From the NCBI GenBank assembly GCA_019722365.1, contig JADFUC010000758.1, forward strand, positions 1,922,001 through 1,986,000: a DNA stretch of 64,000 nucleotides, written 5' to 3'. Position 1 is the first letter of the stretch, and each line of letters opens with the position of its first letter. Of this stretch, positions 39,201 to 49,568 are shown in pieces. The stretch is from Lithospermum erythrorhizon. Its lineage: Eukaryota > Streptophyta > Magnoliopsida > Boraginales > Boraginaceae. The position numbers were made by a program, and so were the translations under genes. The notes beneath the pieces are model-generated. The model worked only from the letters and a program-made list of their open reading frames with translations. It did not search any database and had not been told where the DNA came from.

Positions 39201-40349
39201 TTCCTTTAATCTTTTCGATGGAAATATAATATTTTACTAAAATACCCTTAAACTTCAACTCGAAATTCAGCCGGTCCGATTATAAAGAAAACCATGACCG
39301 AAATGACTCGATAACAACGGTAGTCATTACTTTACAATTCAGTGAAGCCATTTAGAATCATCCTCTTCTTTTAAATTCAACACTCATATTTGTTCGACTC
39401 AATGTTATTAATCCAACGTTTTCCAAAAGCAGGCACGAGGGTGAGGCGGAGTCGAGAGCAAAATTATAGAGATGGATCGAATAAATAAATAAATAGTCAT
39501 TAGACTTTTATTCAACAATTACAAACGAAACTCATGTTAACTTTTCGAATAACGAAAGTCGTTGATAAGAGAATCGATAATAAAATCATCTACTATTTGT
39601 TTTTAATACTCTAATGACGTTAAGATAATGTTATTTGGCGTTTGTTCTTGGTCGAGTCACATAATTTTCATTATGAAAATGCATGTCTTAGATGTTGCAA
39701 TAGAAAGCGAGGGAGTTGTATAGTCTGAGAGAAGCCGATTTGAATATCGATAAATTAAAGGAGTAAGGGATAGAAGGAGTTGGTTTAAAATTCTTGAGGT
39801 TAAAGTAAGAGGCAAAGGCCCAAACTGTAAATACGGTACTGTGCCTAGATACAAAATATAAAGCCCCTTTATTAAATTTATTAATAATTTTTTTAAAAAT
39901 ATAAAATAAATGTCATATAAATTTTAAAAATCGAGTTTAAATTGATAAATTGTCCCATTAAAAGTAAGATTTGAGAAGAGAAAGGAGTTAGTTTGTTTGT
40001 AGTGTTATTAATTTTTTTTAAATATATCACAGGAGTATAATAATCATTCAGATGCAAAATAGATGATTGTTTAGATGAAAAATACTTTATTAAGGGATTA
40101 TGAAAAACTACATTGGGATTGTAAAAGCTAGTATATTTGGGGAATTGTAAAAGGTCACATTGAAATTTATAAGCAATCCAAGCTATTGAAAAATAAACAC
40201 TACAACAATCGTATTTAAAGCGGAGGAATAAAGTATTTTTTATAAAAAAATCGGGAATTGGACAAACTTTCCTTTTTACTAGGCATTGCTTTCATTTTGA
40301 GATGAATGCCAGAGTAGATAGTGAAAATTTATTAAATTTTAATTAAAAA

Positions 40350-42250
40350 TAATTAAGATGACTTAATCAAATTAATTAAAATCGAGCCACTACAATTACA
40401 CGTGGCTAGAGTTCTCAATCCCGAGCCACAGGCGCTAATGTGAAACCCTGCATTACAACGAGGGTTTTCGGAAAATAGCCGAGATTAAATGTTCGTTAAA
40501 TTTAGGGTTTGAGGCAAATTCCCAATTTTATTGGGATAAAATCGACCCTAAATTTAAAATTGAAGCTCAAAATTTCGAGGAGTTGAAATGGGGGCTAGGA
40601 AGTTGTGGTTCAAAATCAAGGCTCAAAGTCCAGGAATTAAGTAAAAATGTGTTATTGCAGAAAAAGCGATTCAGAAACGCTTCTTTTTTATAAAAGAGGC
40701 GCCTATTTTAATCTTTGAGTAATACAAGTAATTCTCGAAATCGTCAAACGGTCAGGATCTACGTGAGATTCGGCCCGGTTAAGATCGTGGTCAGGCCAAA
40801 AACAAACCAACTTATTCGAGAAAGCAGCATTGGCCGCTTATAAATACCCCCCTAAATTCGAAATCAACACATTCACATCGAAAAATACGAGAAAATCGAG
40901 AGGGCAGCCTGCAGAGAGTGCCTAAGTTAAATCTTTTAAACCGCCCAAAGAAACTTTTCTGGTCAATGCGGAATCGCCTCAGGGTAAATACCTAAATGAA
41001 GCTTTAAAATTAGAATTATTGCACAAACACAATAATTCTTCAAGAATTTAAAGAAAATTTGATGAGAATGTGACACGGATCTAGAAGAGCGTTTGAATAT
41101 TCGAGGAATAAGCTATGAGCATCGATTGTTATAAATGCTTAGACGAACACCTAAAAACCTCATGTTTAATTCACATCGAGAGTTCGAGATATAGGAAATA
41201 CTTGAATATTCGGTCCACATAGGCTGAGTCCGAGCAGTATTTAAGGCACGTAAGTGATCGATTAATAAATCCAACAGGTTGGGATACTCGTCCTTCATCT
41301 TGATCAAAATTACAGCAACCAATTTTGCTAAAGGCGTGTAATGCAATTTAGAAGCATGTAGTCTTCGCAGCTTCGGAAATCAAATCCAAGTGAGGTAAAA
41401 TCTCGCTAAGTCTCACAGCCCAACCAATTTGCTAAGACGTTGTAGTACAATTGTAAGCTTGAAGTGATACTTAATCTACTTCGGTCAGCTCTACAACTGA
41501 TAAGGCTGCTAAGGCGTTGTGGTACAAACTAGAAGCATCTGATTGCTTGAAAGCACCAAATAGGAATCCAAGTGAGGCCAAATCTCACTACAGCAACAAA
41601 TTTACTAAGGCGGTTGTAGTACAAGTAAAATGCATTACTTGATAACTTGCTTTTCTCGGCTCCGCCGCGAACTACAGCTAGCTATCCCCAGAATCAAATC
41701 CATCAAAATGAAATGTCATATCAAAGGTACTAAGTCTAAAACAAGTCCCCTTTAAAGGTAGCTTTTCTTAAGTTACAAAGTCCCACCAAGAGACAAAAGT
41801 AAGCCTTGTTACTCGGTCATAAGCGATGTAGCGACCTACTGTCTACTTTGAGGAAGATCCACTTAAAGTTCCGCGTAAAGGTGATGACTCGGCAGCTACT
41901 GTTTCTACAGTTGTAGTAGAAGTCCAGTAAGTCTAATATAGACCGAGGAGATCAGCTACAGGGGATACATTTGCTGAGGCCCTCATTTGGACCGTATCGA
42001 GTCGAGTCGGTCTCGAGTCCATCAGAACCCGAGGACACATATCCAGCTCGCCCAGAGCTCACCATCCCCAAATCCAACTTCCAAAATCGGCTCGAAGCGA
42101 GTCGAGTTCAAAATGGCGAGGCTCATAGCAAGCTCCTACCAAGTCTGACCCTAGAGGGGGAGATCAAACAAGTAAGACATCTCACAAATCGTCGGCGTGG
42201 CCTTGGGATCCATAGTTTGGACAAGCCCGATCCCGCGATTTGATAAAAAC
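40350..42250 (+). mobile_element. LTR-like unit A of a degraded LTR retrotransposon
   Basis: Contains GAGGCGCCTATT (about 40696) and a promoter-like TATAAATACCCCCC (about 40840), followed by a leader, a tandem-repeat section (41.31-41.64 kb) and a GC-richer tail that ends TTTGATAAAA near 42243. Unit B repeats these landmarks in the same order and orientation. Terminal TG/CA ends, primer-binding site and coding domains are not visible, so exact borders are approximate. Confidence 0.6.
41313..41640 (+). repeat. Minisatellite of four diverged units of about 90-100 bp
   Basis: Units share the core GCTAAGGCGTTGTAGTACAA followed by AGAAGCAT-like and AATCCAAGTGAGG-AAATCTC sequence. Cores start near 41327, 41433, 41508 and 41604. 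It is internal to LTR-like unit A, and a single related core (TGCTAAGTCTTGGCCAGTAC) occurs in unit B near 43459. Confidence 0.7.
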
Positions 42251-42449
42251 ATGTACATTGAAATTTTACCTTGTAGTGGTTTTACATTTTGTACCCACTT
42301 TGAATAAATAATAAAAATTCTTAACAGAATTTATATAGAGTTCAAGAAATTTTTTAAATGTTTTTTATTGTTATTTAATAGAATAATGGAAGATATTTAA
42401 ATTTAAGGTGTGTAGAGAGTCAAAATTTATTAAATAAATTTAATTAAAT

Positions 42450-45090
42450 TCGATTTTTTTTAATAGGAAAAATCGATTAAATAAATAAATTGATCACATA
42501 GGCAGCTACCATTGACAATTTAGGTTTCAACCGAACCCTAATAAAAATGAACCATGTGAAATGATAAGTTTCGAGAAGATTAGGCCCCTAAAATTAAATT
42601 AAAATCAAAATTAGGGTTTTTATCATTAATTAACCACAAATTTTAACTCAAGCAGAGGATTTCGAGATAATAGCCCAGATGCGTCATCTGTCCAAAGCTA
42701 GGGCCTTTCGAAAAGCCCCAAATTTATATTAATAAAATCGGTTGTTTAGCCTCAGCCCAGGGTTAGGAAGGCTTGAGGGCTTAAAATAAAAGGCGCATAG
42801 AAAGAATGGGTTTAAAACGAACACTCCGAAAGAGTTGGGGCTAATATGAAAATGTATTTGACCTAAAAAAGAATCTGGAAGCTTCTTGATTCTTCATAAT
42901 AGGCGCCTATTATGCTTGGAGTGGAGACAAAGTAATTTTCATAAAATCGGCAGATTTAGATGTCTCCTCAAAATCAGCAGTTAAGATCAAAATCACGGTG
43001 ATCATGGATCAACGATCGAAGAAATCCGAAAGCCTATAAATTACCCCCCACATATATGACGAAAATTCATCCACGGACATAATAAAAATACAACAAAAGC
43101 TCCTGGCGTAAGAACAACTTAGAAGGTATTTCTTACGTAGAAAACCTTTAAAGATTGTTACTTTATCGGGGAGAAAATCACCAAAAGCGTTGTGATAACT
43201 GAAAGCCTATAAAACTAACAAATTGAAGGCTGAGTAGAAAAACACGAAAATATTCAACTTCAGACCAAAATAAGGCAAAATTAGGAGACGAAGTCGATTC
43301 TTTCATAGCGATAATTTCATGATCGAAGACTCAAAAATTGAGTGAGAATTTGAGTCAGTTCGGATCTCTGAATTAAGCCACAAGGCTCGCGTAGTAAATC
43401 ATAGGCGGGATAAAAATTGCTTAGCCTGTCTAGGCTGTCGTATAATCTGGAGTAAAATTGCTAAGTCTTGGCCAGTACAAGCATATCCACTGGACCTTTT
43501 TGAAGATCAAGAATAAGGCATTTGGGGAAATCAATAAGAAATTGATTTCCCACTTTTTTAATTCTGTGCCGTTGTGATAATTGTGGCCTTGATTCATTTG
43601 CGGGTTGGATTTAAATCATGATTCATAGACTTAGTGTTCACCTTAGTAATGGTATATTACTAGTGTGGATTCTCTTAGATCTTGCTCATTAAATCTTTAT
43701 AATAATAGTAATTGGTCAATTATTGACAGTATACAACTTACTATATCTAAGCCTAGAAGGTGCACACATACAATGATATTGAATAACTATTTCCCTTAGA
43801 TGAAATTAAGCGAGAGACTGTATATTGAGAAATGTATTTCTGATATTTATATATTGTCAAATATATGTTGATGAACATCGATTGGTTAAACTTACGAGTT
43901 TAATCGAATTCAAAATCGATAAATAACCCGAGTAAGTTATTCGATAGTGACTTCGTTAGTATTTTAATTGACATTAAATTAATTAAAATAGAATAACTCG
44001 CTAGTAACTTCATTATTTAATTAGAGGCTCGCCATAATTACAATTAAGTTAACGAGTTAAGCCGATTTCTTAACTTGAGTTGCTTACTTAGTGAAATTTG
44101 GGACTTAAAGGCATTGAGAGGAGATTAGGTTTTCATGACATTAGAATCATAAAAAAAAAACCTCCGCCCCTGGCCCGCCCTCCTCACTTGGTGAATTGGA
44201 AAGAATTTTCTTCTAATTCTCATTTCAAATCCTATTCTAGCAGAGTTACTTAGGTTAGTTTCTCTTGGTGTGTGCAATCAGAGGACATCTTCGGTGTTGA
44301 ACCAGATTGGAGGATCGCGGAGGGGCAAATCATGACAGAGACTTTCGTGGGGTGGGTTCGATTAAGCTTCAAAAGTTCTTGATGTAAGAATTCTCGTATT
44401 AAAATACATTTTGTATTTTATCTTGATTAATTTACATTATTTTGAGAATCAGAGATGTATGGTGGTGTTCATCACGATTCCAAATTTCATACTAGATTCT
44501 AACATAAGGCTGCTAAGCGCATTTCGATCTAGTTAATGCGAGATCAGTGGCGGAACCCTGCTTCAGCTGAGCGGCGTTGCCAAATCGATCACAAGAGTGG
44601 GCGAGTCTAAAGGAACTAAAGAGATAAATTTTTCAGATAGTCATACGGGTATGCACACTAAGGGCTTCCAGTGGGATAAAAGTATCAGGTTAAGGCCAGA
44701 GTCAAAGGCCAGTCTTGTCAGGTCTACGGTCAGCGTAGATCGAGGACTCTATCCGATCTCACATCCAAGTTGAGGGGCATTCAAATAATGCCCAGGAATT
44801 AGGATGCAATCTGACGGTCTAGCGCCGTCGAGTCATTCCCGGGGATCATACAACGGTCTAGCTAATCCCAGAGTCAGTGGGATCATTACAACGGTCGGGA
44901 TCTAGAATTAGGACAAATGCATTTTCGAATAGACACCCAAATCCTAGGAACACCTGAGTCGAGAATCGAGTCGAGGTATAAGCAATCCAGGAGTCAGTCT
45001 GAGTAGTCGGAAGTGCGTTTGAGAGCAATAGGCCGATGAGTCGAGCCTCTGTCTTTTTTGATAAAAGCGTTGCTTTTATCATAGATAAGA
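42450..45090 (+). mobile_element. LTR-like unit B, colinear with unit A
   Basis: Repeats the landmarks of unit A: AATAGGCGCCTATTATGC (about 42899), TATAAATTACCCCCC (about 43036), a minisatellite-like core (43459) and a GC-richer end with GTAGATCGAGGACTC (about 44734) finishing at TTTGATAAAAGC (about 45057). The span 43.55-44.56 kb is AT-rich, has no counterpart in unit A and may be a later insertion. Divergence from unit A is high. Confidence 0.55.
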
Positions 45091-45099
45091 TTCATAAAA

Positions 45100-46700
45100 G
45101 ATTTTATTGTATTGGTGGGCATATTATATATAATAATTTTTTTCTAGCAATTACAAGGTGTATAATGGTAATTTATGACATGTTATGATTCAAATTGTAA
45201 GTGAATTTTTTAAAATTATTATGAGCAATAAAATTTAGGACTTCTATCTAGCTCTAAGAGGCTAGAACGACACCCCAGTGATACTATAAGTTCGTCATCA
45301 TCCTAGTTGGCTGGCCCCGTAGGCTCAGCAGGAGTAATCTTGTAGCAGTTGGCTAGCACTTGCGAGATTTACCCTACTCAGAACATTATTTTTCTTTTTA
45401 TGTTTCTAATGATGGTCTACTTTGACTTTAGAGATGTTTGAAGTTCTTCTAATAAAAAGAAGGAAATGGAGTACATATATTTTATACCAATTTCAACCAT
45501 AATAATTAAAAAATGTGTAAGACCATATCAATGATTGCAAAGAGATCAGACAAAACTTATAAAATGGATTCCTTCAATGCTTAACTTTAATTTCATATAT
45601 ATACAAGAAAAATAAGTGGTTCAATGCCATTAATATAATTGATTATAACATGACCGCATTATAAGTTTGAAGTTTTAACTTAGTATGATGAGGGATTGGG
45701 TAGTAGTTACGATTATTGATTAATCTCGTGATTAAGAAGATGAGAAGAATTTAGGATGAATGTCCACTTGGTGGCGGAGAAATTGGCTGTGTGAGGCGGG
45801 AATACATTTTAAGAAGGGTTACTGGCTTCAAAGCAAGAAGAAAAAAAAAGTGCTATTTGTTGGCCCAGGGGTGCCAAATTTACAGCTAATTAGCGTTGAA
45901 AGAGTGGACATGCAAATGCAGCCCAGCCATGCCAGTAGTCACTGGACACTACTCACTTCCTTTTCTGTTTTTTGCTTCAATTCAAAAATAATGAATTTTT
46001 TAATTTTTTAAATATCTAGCTTTTGTGATTAATAAGTAATTAATTATATGATACAATTTTTTCAAGGAATTTTACTTTTATAAAAATATCTTTAAAGACA
46101 AATTTATTGATATCAGTTTTATATTTTTTGAATTAAAAAATAAGAAGTAATTGATGATTCAAAGAAATTAGGAATAACTGAAAAAGAAATAAGAAAAATC
46201 TTATAATATAAATTGGAGGTAGTATTAACTAGATACATAGACTACTCTAATGTTCATACCTACCTACCTTACAGGCTTATCTAATAAGTTCATATAAATT
46301 TTCAGCATTCAAATAAATATTATTACATCACTTGAAAACAATTCAAGATGCTCGTCCCACCAATCGAATTCTCAAACTCCTCATTATTATTATTACCATC
46401 CTTTATTGATTTCTTTCCCTCCCAAATCGCCGTGGTAGCCTGTGGGGACTCATACTGTTTTTCATATCAAGCATATATATATAGAGCAGAAAATCTAAAT
46501 TTCGAACACAAGTGCAAGATATTTCAATTCACAGTAGTATTCAATCATATTGTTGGTTGCTTCATGGCTGGAACGATTTTGTTTCATGTTGTTTGTCCAT
46601 GTTGCGTGGGTCTATGGGTCGCACATGTGAGAGGGGCATAATAAAGTTCTACGTAATATTTTGTAGACAACAAATATAAGTATTACTGAATCATTTCACT
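45100..46700. other. Intergenic spacer
   Basis: No gene recognised. Two plus-strand open frames (around 45.76-46.01 and 46.35-46.64 kb) have no motif and compositions typical of chance frames. Confidence 0.5.
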
Positions 46701-46703
46701 ATT

Positions 46704-47007
46704 AATTACTCCCTCCGTTCCAATTTACTTGATTATGGAGACAATTACTCCCTCCGTTCCAATTTACTTGATTATAGAGGCAAAAAGTAAAGATTATTTT
46801 ATTAAGAGGATGAGTAATATTATTAATATACACTAAAAATATATTTTATCAACAAATACTTTAGTTGATCAAGAAATAAAAAATACTTTATTAAGAGACA
46901 AAAATGAAAAGATCAAGATAAAGTTACATTGAAATCATATATGATCAAGTAAAAAGTAAAGAAATTTTTTTGTTACATGATCAAGTAAATTAGAACAGAG
47001 GAAATAC
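46704..47007. mobile_element. Stowaway-type MITE with duplicated left end
   Basis: The left end ACTCCCTCCGTTCCAATTTA occurs twice, in 39-bp tandem copies beginning at 46704 and 46743. The right end TCAAGTAAATTAGAACAGAG (from 46981) is its imperfect reverse complement. The interior is AT-rich and includes TGATCAAGTAAAAAGTAAAG. Short length and CTCCCTCCGT ends are typical of Stowaway (Tc1/mariner-type) elements. Confidence 0.85.
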
Positions 47008-47009
47008 GA

Positions 47010-47215
47010 TGAAGCCGTCATCGTAGCAGCCCCCGAAACCCCTGCCTTGGGATACCTCAGAGGGGTAAATCGCGGGACTTGAGCTTCCCTTTAAACCACT
47101 TCAATACGAGATTCTGCCACTTACGTGACTCGAACCCACACCGCATGAAGAGGCTAGGATGCTGGTACTTAGCACTCAAGCTCTTTATCAGTTGAGCTAC
47201 GTCCGGGGTAATACT
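47010..47215 (-). mobile_element. tRNA-derived SINE
   Basis: On the minus strand a pol III A box (TAGCTCAACTGATAAAG, 47199-47183) is followed by a B box (GGGTTCGAGTCAC, 47137-47125), then a tRNA-unrelated body ending in a GGGGTTTCGGGGGCTGCTAC region near 47.02 kb. Spacing and order fit a tRNA-derived plant SINE, read right to left. It abuts the preceding MITE. No tRNA cloverleaf is preserved, so it is not a functional tRNA gene. Confidence 0.85.
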
Positions 47216-47242
47216 ACGTAAAAGTCTTCCCTGTCAAAAATT

Positions 47243-47742
47243 GTTAGAGTACTTGTTAGTAGGCATTAAGCCCACTATGGAGGGTGATGGTACACCCTTC
47301 AGTTGTCACCCCGTTACACATGAGGGAGAGTGATGGAGCATCCTTCAGTTGCCACTTCTCACATCGCATGATCGGTGTCCTCCTGGTCAATAGAACCAAC
47401 GATCCAAATTGGAGAGTGGACAACGGGCGTTTGTTATAGCGATCCAAGTATGATGTATTTTTTTTTTATGACGAGCAAGTCTAGACTTAGAGTTAACGCG
47501 CAAGAATCAGAACATATTTATGTTTTTTTCTTATTATTATTGTTATCATTGTTTCAAACTCATGAAAATTCTATCAAATTACCATGAGTTTGAGGGAGGG
47601 TGTTAGAGTAATTGTTAGTAAACATTAAGCCCACTAAGTTTAGGTTTAATGTCTTTGTGGCTACTCCACGTCCTCTATAAATAAAATACACTATTGAAAT
47701 TATTATTCAAACAATTCAATACATATTTACAGTACTCTAACA
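47243..47742 (+). mobile_element. TRIM-like miniature LTR retrotransposon
   Basis: The right LTR (47601-47742) starts TGTTAGAGTAATTGTTAG, ends CAGTACTCTAACA, holds TATAAATAAAA, and is preceded by a purine-rich tract (GTTTGAGGGAGGG) that fits a polypurine tract. The left copy begins TGTTAGAGTACTTGTTAG at 47243 but matches only over about 35 bp before diverging, so it is truncated. The interior of about 320 bp encodes nothing and has its own internal duplication (GAGGGTGATGG and CCTTCAGTTG elements near 47280 and 47325). A matching target duplication was not seen. Confidence 0.7.
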
Positions 47743-47744
47743 TT

Positions 47745-49568
47745 ATTGTCATAAAAATAGAATTACTTACTAGTATATATAGTATATATAAAAGATTACC
47801 AATAGTTTTGCATCATAGTATTCCGATTATCTTAATATTAATATTGCGACCAACAAGATCGATGATAAAAAAGAAGTTAATGCGCCAAAATACAATGAAA
47901 AATGCCTAATTTACCCTTGGTGTAATGGTTACACATTGCTTGATGTGGTATGATCATGTTAGAAGACATCAAATTGATGTACACACTAGAGAGTGTGAAA
48001 TAACTATGATAGTCACAAACTAATATATTTATTTAATGAAATAAAACTTGATTTGGTATAAAAAAAACTATCAACGACAATGGCTATATGATGATTTGAT
48101 AGCAAATGCAATCCTTTGAGCACCAAATAAGCACCAAATAAACATATATAGTCCGAAGGACATGCAAATTGGAAAATCCTTCAATGAGGAACAAGAAAGA
48201 GTAAAAAGTGGAGAGCTACTACTAAATCTACTTGATGACAAATATAGAAATTACGGTCGAGTCTTCACTTTCCTAATGACCATAATGCAAGTGGTCCTGA
48301 GTAATGCTCTGGGCCATTATATAATAATTGGTAAAAACAAACATAAAATATTTTGGCCATCAAGTTTGAGTCGACCATATTGGGATTCATCAAAAAGGAA
48401 TCTTTGTGCTACATTATTTTACTCACATTACGCGTTTTTTACGATCAACTTTTAGACCGCTACCAAACAAGACTTTATTTGCTTGAGCCCTAAAGAAATA
48501 CTCTCAAATTATCAAAATATTTGAAAACAAAGCCAAATGTGTAGCAAAAAGATATATTTCCCTCGATGTCAAATAAACCCAACAAACAAAAAGCTTAATT
48601 GGATGCTCGCTTTTAATGTCCATTTTCATTGCAAACCCTAATTATTATAAAATGTTCATTTCGTTAGTTTTGAGAATTTTATGTTATTACTAGTATACTT
48701 AGTCTACTTGGTTACCAGTGCCTCAACAACATACTAACAAATCAGTTCGATCGAACTCAACCACCCAATATTATGGACAATCATCATCAATTCATAATAC
48801 TATCACAAATGTAAAGGTTCTCTACATCCTCGATTCAAATCTTTATATTTGTAATTTACAATAATTTTATCGATTGCTGAACCATACTATCTTATAGGTT
48901 ATACAATAATCTTATCAATCACTATATACAACAACTTATGGTTACCTAATTGGATTGGATTAGATGATATTCATGCACCCTACAAATATACAAATCCAAA
49001 ATGTGGATCCCATCAACCGGGTCAGGACCCACCATCACTCTGAACCCAACCATTCAAGCTCATATAAGAAGACCTCCAAAGTCCAAACCATTCATTATTT
49101 TTCCCATAGCCTCAAGGCCTAAACAATAAAGTACACTTATTTCTACTACTCAACTGTCTCATTACTTACTACTATCAAGAACCTATTGAAAAAAAGAGTA
49201 AAGAAAGTAGAAACCAGCTGTTTCTATTTACATTCATTCAAGAATCAAGTACACTTTCACTGATGACACTCACTCTAGCTGTTACTTTAGTTAGTAATTT
49301 TATTATTTGTAATAATCATCGATAATTTGAAAAAAAAAAAATCAAGTACACTTTTATAGTTTGGAATATATTTTTTTTTGATAAACCACTTTTTATAGTT
49401 TGGATATTATCTTTATTTTTAGTACAACCTTTTTTGATGCCCAAGTAGAAGTTTAGAATAAAGTGTGAACTCCACTAACAAAGCTCAAAGCTTAAAGCAG
49501 AAGCAAGGGTTTAAGGAATGAACTAAGGGAGTTTATATATGTATATGTAAGTGTAGTTATTATTGGTT
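47745..49568. other. Spacer and upstream region of the beta-galactosidase gene
   Basis: No gene recognised. The AT-rich sequence includes an open frame at 48162-48455 without a known motif. The last 500 bp before 49569 should hold the promoter and 5' untranslated region of the beta-galactosidase; CATATAAGAAG near 49060 is one possible TATA box, but no start site can be fixed. Confidence 0.4.

Larger units (their letters stand above)
33370..40350. other. AT-rich intergenic spacer with small elements
   Basis: No intact gene over about 7 kb. Content noted: a 38-bp two-copy repeat at about 33607-33680 (AAAATGAAGACYAAATAC), an orphan exon fragment at 34.89 kb, a lone Stowaway-type terminus (ACGGAGGGAGTA) near 35.45 kb, a hAT-like MITE at 35.56 kb, a short element at 36.19 kb, and a MITE-related end (CATGATCAAGTAAATTAAAA) near 37.84 kb. 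The rest is AT-rich and featureless to me. Confidence 0.5.

Noticed and set aside
41971..42243. 90-residue frame as a gene
   Set aside because: It lies in the GC-richer tail of LTR-like unit A, has no motif, and its counterpart in unit B is not open.
40350..45090. CRISPR-like or bacterial repeat array
   Set aside because: Repeats are long, diverged and part of LTR-like units in plant nuclear DNA.
46348..46641. 97-residue hydrophobic frame as a membrane protein
   Set aside because: Hydrophobicity follows from T-rich DNA; no family features and no splice context.
47183..47199. Possible tRNA gene on the minus strand
   Set aside because: A and B boxes are present but no acceptor stem, anticodon arm or cloverleaf fits; the following body marks it as a SINE.
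47905..47945. tRNA-like GGTGTAATGGTTACAC
   Set aside because: Only an A-box-like string; no B box and no pairing arms.
48162..48455. 97-residue open frame as a gene
   Set aside because: No motif, no upstream signal, AT-rich surroundings and low-complexity flanks; chance frame is more likely.
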